Source of the DNA: Thiotrichales bacterium
Lineage (GTDB): Bacteria; Pseudomonadota; Gammaproteobacteria; Francisellales; CACEW01
Direction: 5' to 3'
Length of the DNA: 64,000 nt
Assembly: GCA_947478175.1 (NCBI GenBank)
Contig: CANJUQ010000003.1
Coordinates: 1-64,000 of the forward strand
In this document: one piece after another, positions 39,440-48,938 of the stretch
How positions within the stretch are numbered: position 1 is the stretch's first letter
Layout of the letters: the number at the start of each line of letters is the position of its first letter
The notes under the pieces: model-generated
What the model saw: only the letters and a program-made list of their open reading frames with translations
What the model was told of the DNA's origin: nothing
The model's database searches: none
Position numbers and translations under genes: made by a program

Positions 39440-40822
39440 ATGTCTTCTTTTTCCCTTAAATCAAAATCCCACTGGACGACTAGTGGATTAAGAATTTTAG
39501 ATTTTTTATTGGTTATATTTTTAGGCGCTTTGATTTTTTCTTATCGTTTTGATGAAAATTTTTGGGAAACCATGCCTGAAAATTATTTGTATTTAATTTT
39601 GGCTTCTAGTTTTCTCATGACCATTATTTTTAGCCTGATGGGTGTCTATGAACATCTAAGAGGCCGATCGCTTTGGCATTTATTAAAAAGATTATTTTAT
39701 CCCTGGATTCTCTGCGTGTTGTTATTGGGTCTGTTTGCTTTATTGACTAAGACAGGTGCGATCTATTCTCGAGTTTGGCTAGTCAGTTGGGTAAGTTTTA
39801 GTTTTATTGGACTTTATTTTTATCGAATGGTTTTAGTTTTATGTTTTAGGGTTCTAAGAGCGCAGGGTTTTAATGTTCGTCATATTGTGATTATTGGAAA
39901 TGGTGAATTATTAGAAAAAACTATTCACACGATTCAAAACCATGCTTCCATGGGCTATGTGATTAGGTCAGTCATTGATCCGATTAAAAATCAAGCATCG
40001 CTTCCAGAAGATTTGGCAGGATATTTAAACAACTTAAAAGCCGATGAAATTTGGATTGCACTGCCCTTAAAAAATGAAGAATTGATTCGAGAAATTATTC
40101 ATCAATTAAGATTTTCAACGATTACTATTCATCTGATTCCAGATTTATTAGGCCTGACTCTGCTTCGTCAAGATGCTTTTGAGATGTCAGGATTGCCCGT
40201 TCTTCGTTTACGGACTTCACCTATGAAAGGTAGTAACGAATTATTAAAATTTTTAGAAGATAAAATTTTAGGATTTTTGATTTTTGTTTTATTAATTCCA
40301 ATCATGTTGTTAATCATGTTAAGTATTAAATTAACCTCACCAGGTCCTGTATTTTTTAAGCAAAAGCGTTATGGCTTAGATAATCAAGAAATATCTGTTT
40401 ATAAATTTCGGACCATGAGTATTCATCAAGAAGATAAAAAAATAATTCAGGCGACCAAAGATGATTCGCGTATTACAAAATTGGGGCGTTTTTTAAGACG
40501 AACTAGTTTGGACGAGTTGCCTCAGTTTTATAATGTCTTGCAGGGGCGGATGTCGATTGTTGGGCCAAGACCCCATGCGGTTGCTCACAATGAAATGTAT
40601 AAAGAACTGATTGATGCTTACATGCTCAGGCACATGGTAAAACCAGGTATTACAGGCTGGGCGCAAGTCAATGGTTTTCGAGGTGAAACAGATACGTTGG
40701 AAAAAATGAAAAATCGCGTTGAATACGATTTGTTTTATATCGAAAACTGGTCTCTTAGTTTTGATTTAAAAATTATCTTTTTGACTTTATATAAAGGGTT
40801 TATCAATAAAAATGCCTACTAA
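39440..40822 (+). CDS. Undecaprenyl-phosphate sugar phosphotransferase (WcaJ/WbaP-like)
   Basis: C-terminal KQKRYGLDNQEISVYKFRTM, TKLGRFLRRTSLDELPQFYNVLQGRMSIVGPRPH. Confidence 0.93.
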   Translation: MSSFSLKSKSHWTTSGLRILDFLLVIFLGALIFSYRFDENFWETMPENYLYLILASSFLMTIIFSLMGVYEHLRGRSLWHLLKRLFYPWILCVLLLGLFALLTKTGAIYSRVWLVSWVSFSFIGLYFYRMVLVLCFRVLRAQGFNVRHIVIIGNGELLEKTIHTIQNHASMGYVIRSVIDPIKNQASLPEDLAGYLNNLKADEIWIALPLKNEELIREIIHQLRFSTITIHLIPDLLGLTLLRQDAFEMSGLPVLRLRTSPMKGSNELLKFLEDKILGFLIFVLLIPIMLLIMLSIKLTSPGPVFFKQKRYGLDNQEISVYKFRTMSIHQEDKKIIQATKDDSRITKLGRFLRRTSLDELPQFYNVLQGRMSIVGPRPHAVAHNEMYKELIDAYMLRHMVKPGITGWAQVNGFRGETDTLEKMKNRVEYDLFYIENWSLSFDLKIIFLTLYKGFINKNAY

Positions 40823-41897
40823 ATTTAAATCTATTCGCCCTATTATTTTATCGGGAGGGACGGGCTCTCGACTATGGCCTTTATCTCGCTCTGCTTATCC
40901 AAAACACTTGGGGCCTTTGTTAGGCGAAGAGTCTTTGCTTCAAAAGACGCTAGGGCGATTAAAAAATCTGCCTATCTTAGATCCCATTATTGTTTGCAAT
41001 CAGGATCATCGATTTTTAGTCGCTGAGCAGCTTCGAGAAATTAAAATTAATCCCAAAGAAATTATTTTAGAACCCTGTGGTCGAAATACGGCGCCTGCTA
41101 TAGCGATTGCCGCCATGGCCTGTGATCCTGAAGAAATTTTATTAGTGCTGCCGGCGGATCATTTGATTGGAAATGAGAAAAATTTTACTGAGGCTGTGAT
41201 ATCAGGGATTGAGCTGGCTTTGCAGGGATATGTTATTACTTTTGGTGTGGTTCCTGATTCGCCGCATACAGGGTATGGGTATATCCAGCGGGGTGATGGG
41301 CTTGATGCTGGGTTTAAAATTAACAAATTTGTCGAAAAGCCTGATCTATCTAGCGCTAAAAATTATTTGGATTCTGGAGAATATTATTGGAACTCGGGAA
41401 TGTTCTTATTTCAGGCCAAAAGTTATTTAAAAGAATTAAAAAAAGGTTCTGAAGATATTTTTAATCAAACAGAATTGGCTTATTCAAAAATCAAACAAGA
41501 AAGAGATTATTCATGGTTAGATAAAAATACTTTTGAAAAAATTAGATCTGACTCGATTGATTATGCCGTCATGGAAAAAACTAAGTTGGGTGTTGTGATT
41601 CCCATGAATGCGAATTGGTCGGATGTTGGATCTTGGGATGCGCTGTATGACGTCACGCCGAAAGATGAAAACCAAAATGTCTTGATTGGTGATGTCGTCA
41701 GTATTGATACCGAGCGTTGTTATATTCGGGGCGCGCATCATCTGATTGCGACGGTGGGTGTTAAAGATCATTTTATTATTGATACGCCAGATGCTGTTTT
41801 AGTTTTGCATAAAGATTATTCCCAGAAAGTTAAAAATTTGGTGGAGATTTTGGGCAAGAAGGGGCGGTTGGAGATTCAGAGGAATGCCCCAGTCTGA
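40812..41897 (+). CDS. manC: Mannose-1-phosphate guanylyltransferase
   Basis: ILSGGTGSRLWPLSRSAYPKHL, FVEKPD, YYWNSGMFLF, SDVGSWDALY. Confidence 0.93.
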   Translation: MPTKFKSIRPIILSGGTGSRLWPLSRSAYPKHLGPLLGEESLLQKTLGRLKNLPILDPIIVCNQDHRFLVAEQLREIKINPKEIILEPCGRNTAPAIAIAAMACDPEEILLVLPADHLIGNEKNFTEAVISGIELALQGYVITFGVVPDSPHTGYGYIQRGDGLDAGFKINKFVEKPDLSSAKNYLDSGEYYWNSGMFLFQAKSYLKELKKGSEDIFNQTELAYSKIKQERDYSWLDKNTFEKIRSDSIDYAVMEKTKLGVVIPMNANWSDVGSWDALYDVTPKDENQNVLIGDVVSIDTERCYIRGAHHLIATVGVKDHFIIDTPDAVLVLHKDYSQKVKNLVEILGKKGRLEIQRNAPV

Positions 41898-41908
41898 AGA
41901 CCTGTTTT

Positions 41909-41985
41909 GTAGGGGCGGACCCGCGTGTCCGCCCTCGATAATCACCTGCCACTGAACACGGGCGGACACGCGGGTCCGCCCCTAC
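41909..41985. repeat. REPIN-like unit: two REP-like palindromes in inverted orientation
   Basis: GTAGGGGCGGACCCGCGTGTCCGCCC (41909..41934) and GGGCGGACACGCGGGTCCGCCCCTAC (41960..41985). Confidence 0.85.
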
Positions 41986-42011
41986 GAAATTTCAAAAAAT
42001 GGGGTGAAATC

Positions 42012-42980
42012 ATGAGGGCAATTTTAATCACCGGCGGTGCTGGTTATATCGGTTCCCACATGGCCTTAAAATTAAAAGAAAATGGGTATATCCTCATTGT
42101 CTTAGATTTAAAATCTCATGAGGGTTTAATCAAAGCTGGAATTGATTGTGTATTGGGTGATATGGGAGATGAAGAAAAAATTTTAGAGATTTTAAAAAAT
42201 TATAATATTCACGCTGTCATGCATTTTGCGGGTCTGATAGAAGTCGGTGAGTCTGTAATAAATCCCGGAAAATATTATGAACAGAATGTGTCAGGGACTT
42301 TAAAATTATTAGAAGTTTTAATTAAAAATAATATTAGAAAATTTATTTTCTCTTCGACGGCAGCAATATTCGGCGAGCCAAAATATATTCCCATAGACGA
42401 AGCTCACCCCAAAAATCCAGTGAACCCGTATGGTCGTAGTAAATTATTTGTCGAAGAAATTTTAAAAGATTTTGATCGGGCGTATGGGTTTAAATCAGTA
42501 TGTCTAAGATATTTCAATGCTGCTGGCGCGGATCCATTAGGCAGAACAGGAGAGTCGCATGATCCTGAGACGCATTTGATTCCCTTGGTTTTACAGGCTG
42601 TTTCTGGCAAGCGGCCCAATATAAAAATCTATGGTGAAGACTATGGAACACCGGATGGTTCTTGTGTTCGGGATTTTATTCATGTGGAAGATCTGTGCGA
42701 GGCGCATCTCAAAGCCCTGGAATATTTAGACAAAAATAATCAGAGCGATTGTTTTAATTTGGGCAATGGCGATGGGGTGAGTGTCAAAACTGTGATTCAA
42801 AAAGTCGAGAAAGTTTTAAATTTGAAAGTGCCGGTAGAACTGGCGCCCAGAAGAGCTGGGGATCCGGCGGTTTTAGTCGCCGATAGTCAGAAGGCTAAGA
42901 AAATTTTGAATTGGGTTCCAAAGTATCCGGATTTAGAGAGCATGATTGAACATGCGTGGGGATGGATGAGTCAGCGATAA
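42012..42980 (+). CDS. galE: UDP-glucose 4-epimerase; start set to MRAILITGGAGYIGSHMALKL (listed ORF start falls in the REP unit)
   Basis: ITGGAGYIGSH, FSSTAAIFGEP, NPYGRSK, VRDFIHVEDL. Confidence 0.93.
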   Translation: MRAILITGGAGYIGSHMALKLKENGYILIVLDLKSHEGLIKAGIDCVLGDMGDEEKILEILKNYNIHAVMHFAGLIEVGESVINPGKYYEQNVSGTLKLLEVLIKNNIRKFIFSSTAAIFGEPKYIPIDEAHPKNPVNPYGRSKLFVEEILKDFDRAYGFKSVCLRYFNAAGADPLGRTGESHDPETHLIPLVLQAVSGKRPNIKIYGEDYGTPDGSCVRDFIHVEDLCEAHLKALEYLDKNNQSDCFNLGNGDGVSVKTVIQKVEKVLNLKVPVELAPRRAGDPAVLVADSQKAKKILNWVPKYPDLESMIEHAWGWMSQR

Positions 42981-43228
42981 ACTTCTTTGCGATGGGCGAT
43001 GTGTATTACCAGGATCCAAAGTTCTTCATCGTTAAAACTATAAATGACGCGATAATCTCCAACCCGATATCGCCAAAGTTCGTTATTACTGCCTTTCAGT
43101 GGAATGCCTTTTTTAGGATCTTTAGTTAATTTTTTTTGGATATCTTGCAAGATTCTAACGCCTTCTTTTTGGCCAATTTTGCGTAAATCTTTTTCTACAG
43201 AACTTTTAAATTTTACGGCGTAGGTCAT
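42971..43228 (-). CDS. RelE/ParE-superfamily toxin
   Basis: YAVKFKSSVEKDLRKI...LKGSNNELWRYRVGDYRVIYSFNDEELWILVIHIAHRKEVYR. Confidence 0.9.
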   Translation of the reverse strand: MTYAVKFKSSVEKDLRKIGQKEGVRILQDIQKKLTKDPKKGIPLKGSNNELWRYRVGDYRVIYSFNDEELWILVIHIAHRKEVYR

Positions 43229-43233
43229 CGGAA

Positions 43234-43455
43234 TTATTTCCAGTTCAAGCGTTTTTTAAGTTCATCTTCATCAATCAGAAGATCTGTGTGATTATTCAAT
43301 CTGTCTAAGGCAATATGATAATCAGCCCGTTCTTCTACGTAGTGCTGTAAAGCTTCTTGAACAATTTCTGAAAATTTACGTTGACGTGTTTCGGCGATTT
43401 GTTCGAGGGATTCAAAAAGATCATCTTGTAATCGAGTTGAGATAACGTGGCTCAT
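43234..43455 (-). CDS. Ribbon-helix-helix (RelB/CopG-type) antitoxin
   Basis: MSHVISTRLQDDLFESLEQIAETRQRKFSEIVQEALQHYVEER; directly upstream of the toxin. Confidence 0.85.
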   Translation of the reverse strand: MSHVISTRLQDDLFESLEQIAETRQRKFSEIVQEALQHYVEERADYHIALDRLNNHTDLLIDEDELKKRLNWK

Positions 43456-43476
43456 GATTTTCCAGTAAATTTTAAT

Positions 43477-43494
43477 TACATTGTATACATTGTA
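43477..43494. promoter_or_regulatory. Probable TA operator: TACATTGTA TACATTGTA (two adjacent 9-bp palindromes)
   Basis: Perfect tandem copies 22 bp upstream of the antitoxin start. Confidence 0.65.
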
Positions 43495-43647
43495 GTTTTT
43501 TGAGTGCCAAAAAAGAAGAGGGCCAGATTTTTTATTAAAGATATTTTTTTATTTGCCTAAAACAGCATGCCTTTTTAGCCAAAATTTGGCGAAAATAGCG
43601 CCCAATTAATTTTTAGATCAATTTAGCTCAATAAGGCCTAACACTCC

Positions 43648-44991
43648 ATGGAAGACATCCGCGAACAAGAGATAAAATTCAAAAAACTGACAGACAAAAT
43701 CTTAAATCAGGCCTTAGATTTAGGCGCAACAGAAGCTCAAGTGTCCATGACATATGGTCTGGGTCAAAGTGCTGAAGTGAGATTGGGTGAAGTGGATACA
43801 GTCGAGCATTATTTAGATCAAGATTGTTCTTTGGCTGTCTTTGTTGGAAAAAAACGCGGTGTGGCCAGTACGTCGGATTTGTCAGATGCAGGAATCAAAC
43901 AAGCTTTATCAGCAGCTATCAAAATTGCTGAATATACCCAAGAAGATCCTTGTTCAGGATTGCCTGATAAAAAAAATCTGGCCAGTCTGGAAAATAGAAC
44001 CAGAGATTTATCGCTTTATTATTTAGCTGACTGGGATACAGAAAAATTAATTAACCGAGCGCAAGAATGCGAAAAAATCGGTATGAATTTAGATTCCAGA
44101 ATTGATAATTCTGACGGAGCCAGTGCGTCTTATTATTTAGCTTTAAATATCTTGGGAAATACGAATGGGTTCTTAGAAAGCGTTTCCAGTTCTCGTTATA
44201 GTTTTGACTGTACTTTAATTGCTGAAGAAGATGGCAAGATGCAAAGAGAGGGTAGCTATAGTTCTGCGAGAGATTCGAATGATTTATGGTCCATTGAAAA
44301 AGTGGCTAAAGAAGCTTCGGAACAAGTAATTGCTAGATTGGGCGCTCGTAGAATTCCCACTCAGACAACGCCTGTAATTTTCAGATATGACGCGGCAAGA
44401 TCGCTAATTTCCCATTATTTAAATGCTGTGTCGGGTGGATCTTTATATCGCCGTCAGAGTTTTTTATTGGATTCGCTGGGTGCGAAAATTTTCCCAGATT
44501 TTTTTGAAATTTCTGAAGATCCATTTATTCCTAAAGCCCTGGCTTCAACGCCGTTTGATTCTGAAGGCTGTGAAGTTTTTGCAAGAAATTTAGTCGAGGC
44601 GGGGCGCGTCAAAAGTTATCTTTTAAGTACTTATGCCGGTCGAAAATTAAATTTGCCATCGACGGGCCATGCCGGTGGGTCTCATAATATTTTTGTTAAA
44701 TCTACGGGTGAGAATTTAAAAGCTTTATTAAAAAAAATGAATAAAGGATTACTAGTAACAGATTTGATTGGACAGGGCGTTAATTTAATTACGGGGGATT
44801 ATTCTCGTGGGGCATCTGGTTTCTGGGTAGAAGACGGTGAGATTAAATTTCCCGTCGAAGAAATCACGATTGCATCGCATTTGAAAACAATGTTTCAAGA
44901 AATTCACGCCGTTGGGAATGATGCGGATGAGAGATCATCTTTGCATTGTGGATCCATCTGGATTCCAGAGATGCGGGTGGCGGGGGAATAA
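43648..44991 (+). CDS. pmbA: Metalloprotease PmbA/TldE
   Basis: EVRLGEVDTVEHYLDQDCSLAVFVGKKRGVASTSDLS; GRKLNLPSTGHAGG; DLIGQGVNLITGDYSRGASGFWVEDGEI. Confidence 0.94.
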   Translation: MEDIREQEIKFKKLTDKILNQALDLGATEAQVSMTYGLGQSAEVRLGEVDTVEHYLDQDCSLAVFVGKKRGVASTSDLSDAGIKQALSAAIKIAEYTQEDPCSGLPDKKNLASLENRTRDLSLYYLADWDTEKLINRAQECEKIGMNLDSRIDNSDGASASYYLALNILGNTNGFLESVSSSRYSFDCTLIAEEDGKMQREGSYSSARDSNDLWSIEKVAKEASEQVIARLGARRIPTQTTPVIFRYDAARSLISHYLNAVSGGSLYRRQSFLLDSLGAKIFPDFFEISEDPFIPKALASTPFDSEGCEVFARNLVEAGRVKSYLLSTYAGRKLNLPSTGHAGGSHNIFVKSTGENLKALLKKMNKGLLVTDLIGQGVNLITGDYSRGASGFWVEDGEIKFPVEEITIASHLKTMFQEIHAVGNDADERSSLHCGSIWIPEMRVAGE

Positions 44992-45100
44992 TGAACCTGT
45001 GTGCAACCTAGAGTTTCAAAACTTGTTATATATACTCGCCCCGCTTCAATTTTTTATTAATTTTTTTATAAACTTTCTTATTAATTTAGGGGATAACTCA

Positions 45101-45457
45101 ATGGCTAAAATCGCTAAGAAAAAAATCGTTTCTGGTCTTCTCTCGTTGGCTAGCAAAATAAATTATTGGGCCTTGTTAGGCTTTATTTCTGTCAATACCG
45201 CTTTTGCTTCGACGACGGATGGCGCTGCGATGCCGTGGGAAGGTCCGATGCAAAAAATCATGGATTCTATCTCGGGTCCAGTTGCCAAAATTTTGGGTGT
45301 GATCGTAATTGTTTTAGCGGGTCTTGGAATCGCGTTTGGAGAAGCAGGGTCTGGGGTCAGAAAATTATTCCAAGTCGTCTTGGGTTTATCGATCGCTTTT
45401 ACCGCAGCCAGTATCGTCGCAACGCTGTTTAATAAATCCGGTGGAGTCTTGTTCTAA
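45101..45457 (+). CDS. VirB2/TrbC-type T4SS pilin-like protein
   Basis: MAKIAKKKIVSGLL... with signal sequence then two TM helices: PWEGPMQKIMDSISGPVAKILGVIVIVLAGLGIAFGEAG. Confidence 0.85.
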   Translation: MAKIAKKKIVSGLLSLASKINYWALLGFISVNTAFASTTDGAAMPWEGPMQKIMDSISGPVAKILGVIVIVLAGLGIAFGEAGSGVRKLFQVVLGLSIAFTAASIVATLFNKSGGVLF

Positions 45458-45711
45458 TGAGCACGCCTGGTTTTCAAATCAAAGTGCATAGTTCTTTAAC
45501 ATCGCCTTTGCTGATGGCAGGGGCGCCCCGGCAATTTACTATTTTGAATGCAACTCTTTGGGCGGCTATGTTGCTTGGATTGCAGTCACTGTGGGCCATT
45601 CCTGGTTGGATTGTTTTGCATTTTGGGGCCGTCATGCTGACTAAGAAAGACCCCTATTTTTTTCAGGTGATCTTACGGCATATCCGGCAAAAAATTTTCT
45701 ACAAAGTTTAA
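45457..45711 (+). CDS. VirB3/TrbD-type T4SS protein
   Basis: Small membrane protein between VirB2- and VirB4-like genes; KVHSSLTSPLLMAGAPRQFTILNATL, TKKDPYFFQVILRHI. Confidence 0.87.
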   Translation: MSTPGFQIKVHSSLTSPLLMAGAPRQFTILNATLWAAMLLGLQSLWAIPGWIVLHFGAVMLTKKDPYFFQVILRHIRQKIFYKV

Positions 45712-45714
45712 AAA

Positions 45715-45739
45715 GTAGGGGCGCAATTTTATTGCGCCC
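45715..45739. repeat. REP-like palindrome GTAGGGGCGCAATTTTATTGCGCCC in the T4SS operon
   Basis: GTAG head, GGGCGCAAT/ATTGCGCCC stem. Confidence 0.8.
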
Positions 45740-45757
45740 TAAAGAGAAAGAGCGCTC

Positions 45758-48199
45758 ATGTTTAATATTGCTGAATTTCGACAACGTGCTGATCGTTTAA
45801 GTGACTTGCTTCCTTGGGCTTTGCTAGTTCGTCCAGGCGTGGTTTTAAATAAAGACGGATCGTTTTTACAAGTTTTAACTTATCGAGGCCCCGATCTTGA
45901 ATCTTCGACCGATGCACAATTAGTTTCGGCGACAGCGCGTTTAAATAATGCATTAAAAAGATTGGGATCTGGTTGGGTGATTTATGTTGAAGCCAGACGC
46001 CAGCAAGCTTTGGGTTATCCTGAAGAGGGTGCTTTTCCAGATCCTGTTAGTTGGTTGGTAGATGCTGAGCGTCGAGATTTATTTGAACGCGAAGAAGAGC
46101 ATTACGAAAGTCATTATTTTTTGTCGTTTCAGTACTTGCCAGAACGTGAGGCCGTTTCAAAATTATCCAGATATTTTATTACAGGTTCTGAAGAAGCTAG
46201 CGAGCATGATTATCACAAATCGCTGGATTTTTTTACGGGTAATGTCTCTCGTATTTTTGATATCTTAAAAGATTTTATGTATGAGGTCAGTTTTTTAAAT
46301 GACGCAGAAACACTGACTTATTTACATGACTGTATTTCAGTCAAACGGCATCCCGTGAGAGTCCCTGAAGTGCCTGTTTACCTAGATTCTATTTTGGCTG
46401 ATACGCCTTTAATTGGCGGTCTAGAGCCCAGATTGGATGATCATTATCTCAGGACAGTTTCTGTTTTGGGTTTTCCCTCTTCTTCTGTTCCAGCAATTTT
46501 GGATCAATTAAATCATTTGCCTATTGAATACCGCTGGGTCACGCGATACATCCCTATGGATAAAGTCGATGCAGAAAAAGTTTTAAAAAATTATCGTCGC
46601 CAATGGTTCTCTAAGCGCAAAGGCTTAATGAATATTGTCTCTGAAGTTTTTTCGAAAACAGAAAGTGCCATGACGGATACGGCGGCTTTGAGAAAATCTC
46701 AAGACGCTGACGAAGCGATGCAAGAATTGGCTGAAGATCATGTGTCTTTCGGTTATTTCACAGCGACAGTGACGGTCTGGGATAAAGACAAAGAAGCGTC
46801 GATTGAAAAACGCCGTGAAGTTGAAAGAGTTTTAAACGGCTTAGGTTTTACCGTGATTTCTGAGACCATGAATGCCATTGAAGCCTGGTTATCTTCTTTG
46901 CCAGGTCATGCGAATGCGAATGTCAGAATGCCCTTGGTCCATAGTTTAAATCTGGCCCATATGATTCCATTTTCGGCCCTATGGTCAGGTCCTGAAAAAA
47001 ATAAACATCTAAATGCCCCGCCCTTGCTTTATGCCAGAACAACGGGGAACACGCCGTTTAGACTTTCGAACCATATTGGTGATGTCGGTCATGAAATGAT
47101 CATTGGTCCGACGGGTGCAGGTAAGTCTGTTTTAATGAACACGATGGCGTTGCAGTTTTTAAGATATCCCAATGCGCAAGTATTTATATTTGATAAAGGC
47201 GGCAGCTTCATGGCGGCGACCTATGGCGTTGGTGGAAGGTATTATCAAGTGGGTGCGCATGACGCAGAAGGCTTAGTCTTTCAGCCACTCTCTAGAATAG
47301 ATACCAATGAAGAGAGAATCTGGGCGCAAGATTGGATCTGTGGCTTGATGCGCAATGAAAATATTGAAATCACGCCGGATACCAAAGAAACCATCTGGGA
47401 TGCTTTAACTAATCTTTCGAATACCCCCAAAGAACAAAGGACGTTGACGGGGCTCAAAGCGCTTTTACAAGATACAAAACTTAGACAAGCCCTGGATACT
47501 TATTGTTTGGGCGGCCCCTATGGTGAAATATTAGATGCAGACACCGAAGTGTTTTATAGCAATAGCTGGCAATGTTTTGAGATGGAAGATCTCATGCAAG
47601 TGCCTGACGTCGTGGCGCCAGTGTTGGCTTATATTTTCCATGTCTTAGAAAAACGATTTGATGGTCGGCCGACTCTGATGATTCTGGATGAAGCGTGGTT
47701 ATTTTTAGATCACCCTACTTTCCAAGCTAAGATTCGTGAATGGCTCAAGACCCTTAGAAAATATAATGTTTCTGTCATTTTTGCGACGCAGTCTGTAGAT
47801 GATACTTTGAATTCCAAGATTGCATCAGCTCTGATTGAGTCTTGTCCGTCTAGAATTTTCTTGCCCAATGATAGAGCGCTCGAACCTAATGTCCGTGCCG
47901 CTTATGAGCAGTTAGGTTTAAATGATAGACAAGTTCAAATTTTGGCGGGAGCGATTCCAAAAAGGCAATATTATTTTGAGTCCCATAAAGGCAATAGCTT
48001 GTTTGATTTGGGCTTAGGAAAAGTCGCTCAAGCTTTTGCAGCCGCGTCTTCGCCTCAAGATAAAAAATTAGTAAAAGATCTTGTTAAACAAGTGGGTCTA
48101 GAAAAATTCCCAGTCGAATATCTCAAAGCTAAAAATTTAGCGTGGGCGGCGGCGATTTTGCAAGAAAGAATGGAACAACGGATGGTCGCGGATGAGTGA
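45758..48199 (+). CDS. VirB4/TrbE-type T4SS ATPase
   Basis: Walker A GPTGAGKSVLMNTMA, Walker B TLMILDEAWLFLD, FATQSVDD. Confidence 0.95.
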   Translation: MFNIAEFRQRADRLSDLLPWALLVRPGVVLNKDGSFLQVLTYRGPDLESSTDAQLVSATARLNNALKRLGSGWVIYVEARRQQALGYPEEGAFPDPVSWLVDAERRDLFEREEEHYESHYFLSFQYLPEREAVSKLSRYFITGSEEASEHDYHKSLDFFTGNVSRIFDILKDFMYEVSFLNDAETLTYLHDCISVKRHPVRVPEVPVYLDSILADTPLIGGLEPRLDDHYLRTVSVLGFPSSSVPAILDQLNHLPIEYRWVTRYIPMDKVDAEKVLKNYRRQWFSKRKGLMNIVSEVFSKTESAMTDTAALRKSQDADEAMQELAEDHVSFGYFTATVTVWDKDKEASIEKRREVERVLNGLGFTVISETMNAIEAWLSSLPGHANANVRMPLVHSLNLAHMIPFSALWSGPEKNKHLNAPPLLYARTTGNTPFRLSNHIGDVGHEMIIGPTGAGKSVLMNTMALQFLRYPNAQVFIFDKGGSFMAATYGVGGRYYQVGAHDAEGLVFQPLSRIDTNEERIWAQDWICGLMRNENIEITPDTKETIWDALTNLSNTPKEQRTLTGLKALLQDTKLRQALDTYCLGGPYGEILDADTEVFYSNSWQCFEMEDLMQVPDVVAPVLAYIFHVLEKRFDGRPTLMILDEAWLFLDHPTFQAKIREWLKTLRKYNVSVIFATQSVDDTLNSKIASALIESCPSRIFLPNDRALEPNVRAAYEQLGLNDRQVQILAGAIPKRQYYFESHKGNSLFDLGLGKVAQAFAAASSPQDKKLVKDLVKQVGLEKFPVEYLKAKNLAWAAAILQERMEQRMVADE

Positions 48200-48938
48200 G
48201 ATCAAGACCTCAGCTGAGGCGACCAATTATAATTATGGTGAAATCACAACACCGTACCAGCAGATGGGGCAGCGCTTTGACCATCCCATTGGAGCTTGGC
48301 GGGAAAAAGCGGCGCTCTGGCGTGTGGGGACATTGATTTCTCTGGTGCTTTCTAGTTTGATTTTGATTTTATTTGTTTTGCAAATTTATCAGCCTCAGCA
48401 TTCGATCTTGGCCGTTCAAATAACACCGAATGGTTTTGTTCGAACGGCTTCTCTTTTGACTGATGAATATACGATTCCTGAAAAAATCTCTCAGAAATTT
48501 ATTCAGACTTATATTACCCATTTTTTCTCTGCAGAAGGTTTAGAGAAATTACGTCAGGAAGATAAAAATTTTATTTTATCTTTTTCGGCAGACGCAGTGA
48601 AAAAAAATTATTTAGATTTACTAGAAAACCAGTTAACAGCAGGCGTTGAATCGCCATTGACCGTCAGTGATGTCAACTTAGTGGCGCCTAATACTTACCA
48701 AGCAACTTGGTCTCGCGGTTTAAAAGATGCAGTGACTGGGAAAGTGGTTGAATATGAAAAATATTCAGGAACGTTTGTGGTTCGTTTTGAGGCTCCAGAC
48801 GATCCCTCTTTAATCTCTCAGAATCCTTTAGGATTTTATGTAGAAAAAGCAACTTGGGAAAAAGAAATGCCTATGTCTAATAAATCTGATAAATCGGATA
48901 AATCGGATAAATCAAAGGAGAGTCAAAGTGCTCAGTAA
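48192..48938 (+). CDS. VirB8/TrbF-like T4SS protein, copy 1
   Basis: Single N-terminal TM and periplasmic domain; YQATWSRG...EYEKYSGTFVVRFEAP...NPLGFYVEKATWEKE. Confidence 0.8.
   Translation: MSEIKTSAEATNYNYGEITTPYQQMGQRFDHPIGAWREKAALWRVGTLISLVLSSLILILFVLQIYQPQHSILAVQITPNGFVRTASLLTDEYTIPEKISQKFIQTYITHFFSAEGLEKLRQEDKNFILSFSADAVKKNYLDLLENQLTAGVESPLTVSDVNLVAPNTYQATWSRGLKDAVTGKVVEYEKYSGTFVVRFEAPDDPSLISQNPLGFYVEKATWEKEMPMSNKSDKSDKSDKSKESQSAQ

Noticed and set aside
41925-42011. Extended N-terminus of galE (MSALDNHLPLNTGGHAGPPLRNFKKWGEI)
   Set aside because: Encoded by the REPIN; the true start is MRAILITGG at 42012.
44912-45100. Extended N-terminus of the VirB2-like ORF
   Set aside because: Overlaps pmbA; MAKIAKKKIV at 45101 fits the signal peptide and pilin-like pattern.
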